Below are positions 27,424-35,791 of a stretch of DNA of 59,539 nucleotides, piece after piece. Position numbers and translations under genes: made by a program. The DNA comes from Massilia sp. Root335 (lineage in GTDB: Bacteria; Pseudomonadota; Gammaproteobacteria; Burkholderiales; Burkholderiaceae_D): assembly GCF_001425685.1 (NCBI RefSeq), contig NZ_LMCY01000037.1, positions 137,909 through 197,447 on the forward strand, in the 5' to 3' direction. Under the pieces are notes generated by a model. It saw nothing but the letters and a program-made list of their open reading frames with translations. It did not search any database and was not told the DNA's origin. Every line of letters starts with the position of its first letter. Position 1 is the stretch's first letter.

Positions 27424-29748
27424 ATGAAAAGTAATAATCCTGTAATCAGGTTGACGGTTTGCGCTGCTGCGCTGGCGCTCGCATTTCCCGCCGTGGCCCA
27501 GCAGGCGGCACCCAAGGACGATGGCAAGATTCCCGAAGTCGTCGTGACAGCGTCCAAGCGCAAGGAGAGCATCCAGTCCGTGCCGATGTCCGTCGACGCA
27601 GTGACCGGCAACACCCTGCAGAAGATGAACATCCAGAAGTTCGAGGACGTCGAGAAGCTGGTGCCGGGCCTCGTGCTCGACCCGGCCGACGGCCGCGGCC
27701 AGACGGTGACGCTGCGCGGCATCAGCTTCGATCCGGACACGGGGACGAGCCCGACGGTCCAGATCTACTGGAACGAGACGCCGATCTCGGCATCGGATGC
27801 GTTCCGGGCCATGTTCGACCTGGGCCGCATCGAGGTCCTGCGCGGTCCGCAGGGCACCCTGCGCGGCCAGACGTCGCCGGCGGGTTCCATCACGATGGCG
27901 ACCGAACGGCCGGACACCAGCGGTGTCGCCGGCCGCATCGTCCAGACGTTCGGATCGGATTCCCTCCGCAATACCCAGGCGGCGGTCAACGTGCCGTTGA
28001 TCCCGAACGTCCTCGCCGTCCGCGTCGCCGGGCTGTACAACTACAGCGAGAACGGCGTGCACGACCTGTACACCGGTAAGCCCGACTACGACCGCGGCAA
28101 GGGCGCACGCATCTCGGTGCTTTACCAGCCGACCAAGACGCTCGAATTCCTTCTCGTGCACCAGCAGCTGAAGTCCGACATGGTCAATCCGCCGCTCGCG
28201 ATCGACAGCCCATTCCCGGGCCTGAGCGGGCCGACGCTGAGTTACAACGACCGCAAGTCCGTCGTCGAAGGTCCCTACCAGTTCTACAACAAGAGCAAGC
28301 TGACGTCGCTGAACATCGGCTGGGACCTCGGCGGCCACAAGCTCAGCTACATCGGCGGCTTCCAGCAGAGCGCGGAAAACACCGATCGCGACACGGACAT
28401 CTTCAACGTGATTCCGGGCTGGAGCAATCAGCAGACGGTCAGGTTCCACACGCTGCAGCGTACCCACGAACTGCGCTTCGAGTCGACCGGTGCCCGCCGC
28501 TGGAACTACATGGTCGGCGCGTACCATTCGTGGACTGGCGGACCGGCAGAATTCACGCAGAAATTCCCGTACTACTTCCCGACGCCGTTCACCCCGCCGC
28601 AGGAAGCGATCCTGAAAGGCTCGACGGCGCCCGGCGGGTACGGCGAAGGGTCTGCGCTGTTTACCGACCATCGTTTCGCGTTGACGGACGTCGACCAGCT
28701 GCAGCTCGGCCTGCGCGTGCAGAAGAACAAGGGCTACGGCCAGCAGTACCTCGAGGTCTTCGGGCAGAAGATCAACGCGCTGCCGGAAGACCGCGCGCAT
28801 ACGGATGAGAAGGCCTGGACCGGCTCGGCCAGCTTCCGTCACAACTTCACCAAGAACATCATGGGTTACGCCAGCGCGGGCACGGGCTTCCGTCCGGGCG
28901 GCACGACGGCGTTCGTGTCGGCGCCCGGCCTGACGGCCGACCTGATGACTTACCGTCCGGAGAAGTCGCGCGCCATCGAACTGGGTTTCAAGTCGACCCT
29001 GATGGATCGCCGTCTCGTGCTGAATGCCGATATCTTCCAGCAGAACATCAAGAACTATATCGGCCGCGCCAACGCGCTGCGTGTCCGCACGGCCGCCGTC
29101 CCCGGCGAGGCAGCCGGCCCCGGCCCGGGCGGCAGCTATGCGGCGGACGCGAGCGGCACGATCAACCTGAACACGAACGGCGACCTGGTGAGCCGCGGTA
29201 TCGAGGCGACTGCGATCTGGAGCATCCTGCCGAACTGGCGCGCGCAGGCGTCGGCAAGCTACGTGAACTCGCATTATGCGAACGCGGCGTTGTATTGCAA
29301 TGACGGGAACAACGACGGCCTGCCGGACAACGTCGGTGCGTTCGTCCAGCCGGGACGCCAGGTGTCGGTTTGCCGCTCCAGCCGCCCGTTGGCCGACCAG
29401 TTCGGGACCGAAACCGGCAAGTTCAACGCCACGGTGCAATCGGAATATTCGCGTCCGATCGGCAATGTGGACGGGTTCGTTCGTGGTCTCGTCCGCTACA
29501 ACCCGTCGAAGTACAATGTCCCGTTCGACCAGCACATCGCCTCGTTCACACCGGTCGACGTTTTCGTCGGCGTGCGTGATCCGGGCCAGGATTGGGAAGT
29601 CAGCCTGTGGGCGCAGAACCTGTTCGACCGTTCGCCCGCGCCTTTCCTGATGGAAGGCGTGACCTACCAGGGTGTCGCGGGCGGCTATAGCGCGAGCGTG
29701 CCGCCGCCGCGCCGCAAGGTCGGTGTGACGGTACGCTACGAATTCTGA
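27424..29748 (+). CDS. TonB-dependent outer-membrane receptor for the polysaccharide locus
   Basis: The ATG at 27424 (ATGAAAAGTAAT, with GGAGAC upstream) gives 774 residues with a signal peptide ending AVAQQ. A short TonB-box-like segment (IPEVVVTASKRKE, about 36-48) precedes the plug (about 50-165, with VTLRGISFDP and RIEVLRGPQGTLRG). The barrel follows and ends in the classic aromatic C-terminus VGVTVRYEF. It resembles the IPEVVVTA-type receptors of Caulobacter, Sphingomonas and Xanthomonas carbohydrate loci, so import of oligosaccharides is a strong inference from context. It has operator copy 2 in front and a strong terminator behind. Confidence 0.93.
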   Translation: MKSNNPVIRLTVCAAALALAFPAVAQQAAPKDDGKIPEVVVTASKRKESIQSVPMSVDAVTGNTLQKMNIQKFEDVEKLVPGLVLDPADGRGQTVTLRGISFDPDTGTSPTVQIYWNETPISASDAFRAMFDLGRIEVLRGPQGTLRGQTSPAGSITMATERPDTSGVAGRIVQTFGSDSLRNTQAAVNVPLIPNVLAVRVAGLYNYSENGVHDLYTGKPDYDRGKGARISVLYQPTKTLEFLLVHQQLKSDMVNPPLAIDSPFPGLSGPTLSYNDRKSVVEGPYQFYNKSKLTSLNIGWDLGGHKLSYIGGFQQSAENTDRDTDIFNVIPGWSNQQTVRFHTLQRTHELRFESTGARRWNYMVGAYHSWTGGPAEFTQKFPYYFPTPFTPPQEAILKGSTAPGGYGEGSALFTDHRFALTDVDQLQLGLRVQKNKGYGQQYLEVFGQKINALPEDRAHTDEKAWTGSASFRHNFTKNIMGYASAGTGFRPGGTTAFVSAPGLTADLMTYRPEKSRAIELGFKSTLMDRRLVLNADIFQQNIKNYIGRANALRVRTAAVPGEAAGPGPGGSYAADASGTINLNTNGDLVSRGIEATAIWSILPNWRAQASASYVNSHYANAALYCNDGNNDGLPDNVGAFVQPGRQVSVCRSSRPLADQFGTETGKFNATVQSEYSRPIGNVDGFVRGLVRYNPSKYNVPFDQHIASFTPVDVFVGVRDPGQDWEVSLWAQNLFDRSPAPFLMEGVTYQGVAGGYSASVPPPRRKVGVTVRYEF

Positions 29749-29771
29749 TAGCCAGGTCGCTTTAACGTTGG

Positions 29772-29803
29772 GGCCAGGACTTCGTGTCCTGGCCTTTTCT
29801 TTT
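29772..29803 (+). terminator. Strong rho-independent terminator
   Basis: GGCCAGGAC-TTCGT-GTCCTGGCC is a perfect 9-bp stem followed by TTTTCTTTT. It ends the TonB receptor transcript 24 bp after the stop codon. Confidence 0.9.
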
Positions 29804-29823
29804 CGGAGTCGGAGAAATAACTG

Positions 29824-30087
29824 ATGGCAATCAATTTGGACGACGACGCCAGGCAGCGCCTGCAGGCGTCCCTTCAGCGCTACTGTGCGGAGAATTTCGA
29901 TGAAGAAGTCGGAGGTCTCAAGGCCGGCATGCTGCTCGACTTCTGCCTTCGCGAGATCGGTCCATGCGTGTACAACCAGGCGGTCAGGGACGCGCAAGCC
30001 GAGATGCGGGACAGGATCGATGCCGTCGACGTCGCCTGCTACGAAGAAGAGTTCGGATATTGGAGCCGGGGCGGGCGCGGGCGCTAG
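29824..30087 (+). CDS. DUF2164-family small protein
   Basis: The 87-residue protein matches the DUF2164 pattern: an N-terminal helix (LDDDARQRLQASLQRYCAEN), a central LLDFCLREIGPCVYNQAV segment and a C-terminal aromatic stretch CYEEEFGYW. GGAGAAA lies upstream of the ATG. The family is widespread in proteobacteria, about 80-90 residues long, and has no known function. It is separated from the TonB receptor by a terminator, so it is probably independent of the sugar locus. Confidence 0.8.
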   Translation: MAINLDDDARQRLQASLQRYCAENFDEEVGGLKAGMLLDFCLREIGPCVYNQAVRDAQAEMRDRIDAVDVACYEEEFGYWSRGGRGR

Positions 30088-30101
30088 GCCAGCCTGTGGA
30101 T

Positions 30102-30124
30102 GCCTGCGGCCCGGGGCCGCAGGC
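30102..30124. terminator. Perfect hairpin between convergent genes
   Basis: GCCTGCGGCC-CGG-GGCCGCAGGC is a perfect 10-bp stem between the DUF2164 gene and the convergent GH35 gene. There is no T-run on either side, so it may be a weak or bidirectional 3'-end structure. Confidence 0.45.
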
Positions 30125-30130
30125 GATGAT

Positions 30131-30144
30131 CGTCCGTTCAGAAG
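30131..30144. promoter_or_regulatory. Degenerate locus operator, copy 3
   Basis: CGTCCGTTCAGAAG matches the other copies except for one base beyond the variable position (pattern CGTCCGTTCRGACG). It overlaps the stop codon of the GH35 gene rather than a promoter, so it may be a decoy, a relic or chance. Confidence 0.3.
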
Positions 30145-31802
30145 AGATAGGCGCCGAGCTTCACCTTCAGCACCACTGGACGGTCCGTGAAGTTCAGGCC
30201 GTAGTCGGTCTGGTCGCCATTCCATACGCGCGACATGACCCATTTGCCGTTCACGAAGCGGCCTTCCTCGACCCGTTCGAAGATTGCGGCACGGTCCTTC
30301 ACGTTCTTGTTGACGCTGAACGTGAGGCGCGCGTTCCGGCCAGTGACCAGATATTCGTTGTCGCCCAGTTTCGCCAGCGCGACGCCGCCGCTGGGCACTT
30401 CCGATCCCTTCGGCAGGTCATCCTTCTTGCGCAGCCAGTACGTCTCGCCCATCTGCCATTGCCGGTAGCTGACTTTCGCCGCCCACGCCGGGCCGAGGTC
30501 GATGTCCTGGCTACGGTGATCGTCCGGCTCCGACACACCGTAGACCTCGGAGTCGAAGCTCAGCCGTGCCCATTCGCGGGCCATCGGCGCGAACAGGGAA
30601 TACACGCCTGTGAACGGCTTGACGGCGTCCGGCCCCCAGTCCTTCGCGCCCAAGGGGTAGTTGCTGTAGCCCGTATAGTCGAAGCCGAACGGGTCGAACC
30701 CGATGCCGCCCTGGCCCAGGATCGTGAAGATGTAGCGCGCGTACACGTCCTTGCTGCCGCTTTCGGCGATGTAGAGGGCATTGTCGGGGCGGCGGTAATG
30801 CTTGACCTGCGCTTCGTAGATGTCGGACTCGGCCATGTACATGTCGGGGGACAGGAAGTCGATGTGCGGCGCCGCGACCTTGTAGATGTCGATGACGTTC
30901 CAGGTGGCGCCGCCGCTGCCGTAGAACAGGCCGGGCACCGATTTCTTCTTCGGGTCCGGATCGCGCGGCGAAGCGTTCAGGTAGGTCGGCAGCGGATAGA
31001 TGGCCTTGCCGGCCGCGGCTACCTGCTCGATGTATGACGCGATCGACCAGGCGTGGAAGAATTCGTCCGCGTCGGCGCCGAACACATCCTCCCAGGAACC
31101 CGGCTGCTTGTTCAGGCGGGTCAGCAGCGCCTGCGGGACGGGCTGTGCGAACATGGCGTTGGCGGCTGGCGAATAGTCGCGAACGCTGCCGAACACGCCG
31201 GATTCGTTTTCCGGCTGTATCAGGATGACGGTATGGCGCTTGCCGTCGACTTCCTTCAGGTGCTTCATCAGGGCCGAATACGCCTTGATGTCCGCGTCGA
31301 GCGTCGTCTTCGCGTGCGGCGACAGGGCGTTGGACGTGCTGCCGTCTTTCTTGATCAGCCGTGGGAAGCGCTGGTTGTCGAGCTTGACCCACGCCGGCGC
31401 ATAGTTGGGGTTCGTGTTCTTCCACGTGCCGAACCACAGCAGGCACAGGCGTACGTCGTTCTGCCGTGCCTGACGGATGAGTTCATCCACCCACCGGAAA
31501 TCGAATTTGCCTTCGACAGGCTCGATCTGTTCCCAGGCCACGGGCATGGCCAGCGTGTTCGCCTTGAGGTCGCGGATCGCTGGCCAGACCTGCGGCAGCA
31601 CGTCAGGGTAATTGCTCGAGTTATTCGCCTGGCCCCCGAGGATCAGGTAAGGCGCGCCGTCGACCATCAGGGCGAACTTTCCGTTTTTTTGCACCAGGTG
31701 CGGCATCTGGTCGGCAGCGGCATGCACGACGGGTGTGCACGCGAGGAGTACCGAGGCGACGAGAGAAGCGCAGCGTCGACGCTGCAGGGAAGCGACAGTC
31801 AT
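30138..31802 (-). CDS. GH35/DUF5597 beta-galactosidase-like enzyme, first copy
   Basis: The 554-residue protein has a signal peptide (1-29). The GH35 barrel starts at LMVDGAPYLILGGQANNSS, the family's typical opening. The acid/base pair is E200 in IQPENES and the nucleophile is E347 in YIAESGSK. The C-terminal part (about 380-554) matches the DUF5597 extension found in GH35 enzymes of Xanthomonas and Caulobacter polysaccharide loci. The expected reaction is removal of terminal beta-galactosyl residues, as on xyloglucan side chains. It diverges from a small periplasmic protein gene at 32050. The N-terminal barrel is clearly paralogous to the enzyme at 36976-38658. Confidence 0.88.
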   Translation of the reverse strand: MTVASLQRRRCASLVASVLLACTPVVHAAADQMPHLVQKNGKFALMVDGAPYLILGGQANNSSNYPDVLPQVWPAIRDLKANTLAMPVAWEQIEPVEGKFDFRWVDELIRQARQNDVRLCLLWFGTWKNTNPNYAPAWVKLDNQRFPRLIKKDGSTSNALSPHAKTTLDADIKAYSALMKHLKEVDGKRHTVILIQPENESGVFGSVRDYSPAANAMFAQPVPQALLTRLNKQPGSWEDVFGADADEFFHAWSIASYIEQVAAAGKAIYPLPTYLNASPRDPDPKKKSVPGLFYGSGGATWNVIDIYKVAAPHIDFLSPDMYMAESDIYEAQVKHYRRPDNALYIAESGSKDVYARYIFTILGQGGIGFDPFGFDYTGYSNYPLGAKDWGPDAVKPFTGVYSLFAPMAREWARLSFDSEVYGVSEPDDHRSQDIDLGPAWAAKVSYRQWQMGETYWLRKKDDLPKGSEVPSGGVALAKLGDNEYLVTGRNARLTFSVNKNVKDRAAIFERVEEGRFVNGKWVMSRVWNGDQTDYGLNFTDRPVVLKVKLGAYLF

Positions 31803-32049
31803 GGTTGTCCTGGACTTAAGCAGACGGGGTGGCGCGATCGATCGCGTGCCGTCTGGTGATTTGGAAGAGTGCCGGGGACCGGCTGTTGCCAGTGTAATAC
31901 AGCCGCGCGCGCCGTCAAAATAAATTTACGGTGCCGTATACTTTCTGAGATTTCTGTCGTATAGTGGCTTCACGCTGATCAGTTGCCGTACAAGCCGGCG
32001 GCGGATCGGACGAAGATTGCTGCCATTATTCCTAGTCTGGGGACACCTC

Positions 32050-32388
32050 ATGAAACTCCGCAACATCTCGCTCGCTACCATGCTGTCCGTGATCGCCTGC
32101 ACCGTCGCCGCGCAAGCACCAGCACCCGCTCCCGCCGCGCAACAAACGAGCGCCACCTGTGTCAAACAAAAACTGAGCTCCGAGTCGCTCGTGTCGGAAC
32201 TGCTCGACGAGCCGGCCGCCAGGGAAGTGCTGTACAAGCATGTGCCTGCGCTGAAGGGCAGCGACCAGTTCGACATGGCGCGTTCGATGCCGCTGCGCGC
32301 CATTCAGCCGTATGCCGAAGAAACGTTCACGGACAAAGTTCTGGATGCTATCGACGCCGACCTGGCAAAACTGCCGGTTTGCAAATAA
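32050..32388 (+). CDS. Small secreted protein with sugar-locus-associated C-terminal domain
   Basis: The 112-residue product has a signal peptide (1-22), an Ala/Pro spacer and then about 75 residues. Landmarks are SLVSELLDEPAAREVLYKHVPAL, MARSMPLRAIQPYAE and a closing DAIDADLAKLPVCK. A similar domain is, from my recollection of the family, often appended to CAZymes or encoded alone next to them in Caulobacter and Sphingomonas. Its role is not established; a periplasmic binding or docking role is speculation. It ends with a terminator at 32433-32460, so it is transcribed alone. Confidence 0.7.
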   Translation: MKLRNISLATMLSVIACTVAAQAPAPAPAAQQTSATCVKQKLSSESLVSELLDEPAAREVLYKHVPALKGSDQFDMARSMPLRAIQPYAEETFTDKVLDAIDADLAKLPVCK

Positions 32389-32432
32389 CTCACGCTCGTC
32401 TCCTACGTGCCAGGCGTTCTCCTGGCCTTCCA

Positions 32433-32460
32433 GGGTGCCGCTAATGTGGCGCCCTTTTTT
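32433..32460 (+). terminator. Rho-independent terminator
   Basis: GGGTGCCGC-TAAT-GTGGCGCCC pairs along nine positions (two wobble pairs) and is followed by TTTTTT. It ends the small secreted protein's transcript. Confidence 0.8.
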
Positions 32461-32518
32461 GCTATGATGCGACACATTTCCAATATGCATGCACGCATAC
32501 TCCGGGACACATCCATTC

Positions 32519-33211
32519 ATGACCGAAGCCCTGCCGTCTTCCGATAATTCCCAGCAGCCAAGCGCAGAGCGGCCGAAGCTGCGTGGCCGTCCGCGCAAGG
32601 AACACGCCGGGAACATCGATGCGGACATCCTCCGCGCGGCAATCGCACTCTTCGACGAGGTAGGGTTCGACGGCACCGCCATGGAAGCGGTCGCGGCCCG
32701 CGCCGGCATTTCGAAACGCACGCTGTACATGCGTTACCCGGACAAGAAAGCGCTGATCAAGGCGGTCATTACCTCGATCGTAGGCAGCGCGCGCAATCCC
32801 GATCCGCCTGCATTCATGGACATGCGCAGTTGCCTGATGTTCCACATCGAAAATTTCTTCATGATCTGTAACGATCCGGGGATGCGTGTGCTGATGGCGA
32901 TGGGCGACAAGTCCTCCCAGGTCATGCGGGAGCTCGCTCCGATGGGGCAGGAAATGACGTACGAGCTGGGCGTCCGGCACATCGTACAGACCATCGTCGA
33001 CACCGAGGGCAGGACGGGCATGCGCGTCGATGCCCCCGATTTCTACGCCGCGTCCCTGCTGGACCTGGCCATGGCCCACTACCAGCGTCTTCGCGCGCTG
33101 GGGACGACCGTCGGTATCGCGCCCGCGCAGGTGGCTTCCATCCGCATCGTCAATCTGTTATTGGCCGGCATGCAGGCGGATTGCGCCGCCGATCCCAACG
33201 CGTCATCCTGA
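32519..33211 (+). CDS. TetR/AcrR-family regulator
   Basis: The ATG at 32519 gives 230 residues. After a basic N-terminal arm (LRGRPRKEHAGN) the TetR HTH spans about 35-80 (ADILRAAIALFDEVGFDGTAMEAVAARAGISKRTLYMRYPDKKAL, seen as two parts: helix 1 and the ISKRTLYMRY recognition helix). The C-terminal ligand domain is a plain helical bundle. TetR proteins usually repress a neighbouring gene and respond to a small ligand. It lies just before the GH3-luxR-GH35 operon, but no matching palindrome was identified upstream. Confidence 0.9.
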   Translation: MTEALPSSDNSQQPSAERPKLRGRPRKEHAGNIDADILRAAIALFDEVGFDGTAMEAVAARAGISKRTLYMRYPDKKALIKAVITSIVGSARNPDPPAFMDMRSCLMFHIENFFMICNDPGMRVLMAMGDKSSQVMRELAPMGQEMTYELGVRHIVQTIVDTEGRTGMRVDAPDFYAASLLDLAMAHYQRLRALGTTVGIAPAQVASIRIVNLLLAGMQADCAADPNASS

Positions 33212-33348
33212 CGATCTCCCGCTAATTTCCCTCCCTCTGTAACGCCGCGTCAACCGCAGGCCGGATCATCCCGGCCCCGGCGCACGCGGCCGCCATGCCT
33301 CCGCCCGCGTGGTTTTCTGGATTTCCGTTGTTCAACAGCCAAAGTCGA

Positions 33349-33376
33349 TTGCAATAATTAAACGCAGGTGTATACT
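33349..33376 (+). promoter_or_regulatory. Sigma-70-like promoter of the GH3-luxR-GH35 operon
   Basis: TTGCAA, a 16-bp spacer and TATACT lie 39 bp upstream of the GH3 ATG at 33415, within an unusually AT-rich patch of an otherwise GC-rich region. Confidence 0.5.
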
Positions 33377-33414
33377 TATTTTCGGCATCAAGAACAATTA
33401 TCAGGAGACAAGCA

Positions 33415-35766
33415 ATGAAAATGACCCGGCGTACGCTGCTGGCCACCACCGGTCTCGCCCTGGCACTACCGGCGCTGGGCGCGGCGCTTCCGACTTACCG
33501 GCGAGCCAGCGCGCCGGTCGCCGAACGCGTGCGCGACCTGCTCGGCCGCATGACGCTCGACGAGAAGGTCGCCCAGCTGTGTTCCATGTGGATGACCAAG
33601 GTGTCCATCGTGGACAGGGAAACCTTCGCTTTCTCGCCCGAGAAAGCGGCGAAAGCGATCCCGCACGGGATCGGACAAATTGCGCGCCCGTCGGATCTCG
33701 CGGGCAGTGGCCGTTTCCGGACGAAGTCGTTCCGCGAACCCGAGGACGCGGTTGCATTTGTCAACGCCGTCCAGCGTTATGCCGTCGAGAAGACCCGGCT
33801 CGGCATCCCGGTGCTGTTCCACGAAGAGACAGCGCACGGCTTGGCCGTCAAGGGCGCCACGTCGTTCCCGATCCCGCCCGCGCTGGGCAGCACGTGGGAT
33901 CCGGCGCTGGTGGAACAGTGCTTCGTCGTCGCGGGGCGCCAGGCGCGCCGCCGCGGTGTGACGGTCGGCCTGAGCCCCGTACTCGATCTCGTGCGCGATC
34001 CGCGCTGGGGCCGCAGTGAAGAGTTTTTCGGCGAGGACCCGTACCATGTCGGCGTGATGGGGGCCGCGGCCGTGCGGGGCCTGCAAGGCCCGGTCCGGCC
34101 GATCGGCCCGGACAGCGTGTTCGCCACGCTCAAGCATTTCGTCCATGGGATGCCGCAGAACGGCCTGAATATCGGTCCGTCCGACATGTCGGAGCGCATG
34201 CTGCGCGAAACTTACCTGCCGCCGTTCAAGGCGGCCATCGGCGCGAAGGCCGCCATCGTGATGCCGTCGTATAACGAAGTGGGCGGCGTGCCGTCGCATG
34301 CGAATGAGCAGTTGTTGCAGCAGACGGGGCGCGGCCTGCTCGGCTTCCAGGGCGCCTATTTCAGCGACTACGGCGGCGTGGGCGAAATCGCGGAACTGCA
34401 CGGCATGGCGGACGACGCCGATGGCGCCGCGATCCTGGCGATGCGTGCCGGGGTGGACGCCGACCTGCCGGAAGGCAGCACCTATCAGAAACTGGCAAAG
34501 CTCGTGCAGGCCGGCCGCGTACCGCAGGCAAGCGTCGATGCCGCCGTGGGCCGCATCCTGGCGCTGAAGTTCGAAGCGGGGCTGTTCGAGAACCCCTACG
34601 TCGATCCTCAGCGTGCCGCCGACGTGCTGAACGACCCGCAGGCGGTGGCGTTGGCGCGCACGGCCGCGCAGAAGGCAGTGGTCCTCCTGAAGAATGACGG
34701 CGTGCTGCCGCTGGATGCATCGAGCGGCATGCGTATCGCGCTGATCGGGCCGAACTCGGTGAAGCCCATGCTGGGCGGCTATTCGGGTTGGCCGAAGGCC
34801 GCGGTCGGGGTGCTGGAAGGCCTGCGCCAGGCCGGGGGCAACGTGTCCATCGAGCAGTCCGACGGCGTGTGGATCACGCCGCCTGTCGCGGAAGGCGTAC
34901 GTCCGGAAGTGCCTGTCATCCGCAAGGTGCCCGCCGCCGACAACCAGGCGCGTATTGCCGCGGCGGTCGAGGTCGCGAAGCGCGCCGACCTCGTCGTCCT
35001 CGTCGTGGGCGACAACGAGCAGGTGACTCGCGAAGCGGTGGCGACGATCGTTCCCGGCGACCGCAATTCCCTCGACCTGTACGGCGACCAGGATGCGCTG
35101 GTCGAAGCCATGCTCGCCTGCGGCAAGCCGCTCGTGGCGGTCCTGCTGAACGGCCGTCCGCTGGCGGTCAACCGGCTCGCAGAGAAGTCCAATGCCCTCG
35201 TCGAAGGCTGGTACCTGGGCGAGCAGGGCGGCAACGCGATCGCCGACGTGTTGTTCGGCAAAGTGAACCCGGGTGGCAAGCTGGCGGTGAGCTTCCCCCG
35301 CTCGGTCGGCGAGGTGCCGGCCTTCTACAACCGGCATCCGTCCGCGGACCGGGTGCCGTACGTCGAGGGCAAGCGCACGCCGCTGTTTCCGTTCGGTTAC
35401 GGCTTGAGCTACACGACGTTCGACGTGTCTGCTCCGCGCCTGTCGCAAGACCGGATCGGACGCAACGACACGTTTGCGGTCGAGGTCGAGGTTGCCAACA
35501 CGGGCAAGCGCGACGGCGACGAGGTCGTGCAGATCTACGTGCGCGATACGGTGAGTTCGGTCCCGCGTCCGGTGCTGGAGCTGAAGGCATTCCGGCGCGT
35601 TTCGGTGCCAGCGGGCGGCCGGACGACGGTGCGGTTCGACCTCGGGCCGGACGCGCTGGCGTTCTGGGACCGCGCATTGAAGTGGGTGGTCGAACCAGGC
35701 ACGTTCGTCATCAGTGCCGGCAACAGCTCGGACCGACTCAAATCGACAAAACTGGTCGTCGTCTGA
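33415..35766 (+). CDS. GH3 glycoside hydrolase (beta-xylosidase/glucosidase-like), third of four
   Basis: The 783-residue protein begins with a twin-arginine-like signal (MTRRTLLATTGLALALPAL). The barrel starts LLGRMTLDEKVAQL. The nucleophile is Asp318 in YFSDYGGV, with the preceding HFVHGMPQNGLN and MPSYNEVGGVPSH typical of the longer GH3 xylosidase/glucosidase branch. The PA14-less alpha/beta domain and FN3-like C-terminus complete the layout. GGAGAC precedes the ATG. It leads a probable operon with luxR (25 bp), GH35 (20 bp) and a flavin reductase (58 bp). It is clearly distinct from the other three GH3 enzymes here. Confidence 0.92.
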   Translation: MKMTRRTLLATTGLALALPALGAALPTYRRASAPVAERVRDLLGRMTLDEKVAQLCSMWMTKVSIVDRETFAFSPEKAAKAIPHGIGQIARPSDLAGSGRFRTKSFREPEDAVAFVNAVQRYAVEKTRLGIPVLFHEETAHGLAVKGATSFPIPPALGSTWDPALVEQCFVVAGRQARRRGVTVGLSPVLDLVRDPRWGRSEEFFGEDPYHVGVMGAAAVRGLQGPVRPIGPDSVFATLKHFVHGMPQNGLNIGPSDMSERMLRETYLPPFKAAIGAKAAIVMPSYNEVGGVPSHANEQLLQQTGRGLLGFQGAYFSDYGGVGEIAELHGMADDADGAAILAMRAGVDADLPEGSTYQKLAKLVQAGRVPQASVDAAVGRILALKFEAGLFENPYVDPQRAADVLNDPQAVALARTAAQKAVVLLKNDGVLPLDASSGMRIALIGPNSVKPMLGGYSGWPKAAVGVLEGLRQAGGNVSIEQSDGVWITPPVAEGVRPEVPVIRKVPAADNQARIAAAVEVAKRADLVVLVVGDNEQVTREAVATIVPGDRNSLDLYGDQDALVEAMLACGKPLVAVLLNGRPLAVNRLAEKSNALVEGWYLGEQGGNAIADVLFGKVNPGGKLAVSFPRSVGEVPAFYNRHPSADRVPYVEGKRTPLFPFGYGLSYTTFDVSAPRLSQDRIGRNDTFAVEVEVANTGKRDGDEVVQIYVRDTVSSVPRPVLELKAFRRVSVPAGGRTTVRFDLGPDALAFWDRALKWVVEPGTFVISAGNSSDRLKSTKLVVV

Positions 35767-35791
35767 CGTCGTTGCCTGGAGGGTCATGATC

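Noticed and set aside
24892..30243. A 1783-codon open frame on the minus strand
   Set aside because: It lies antisense to two GH3 genes and the TonB receptor, with no domain and Arg/Ala/His-rich composition typical of shadow frames in high-GC DNA.
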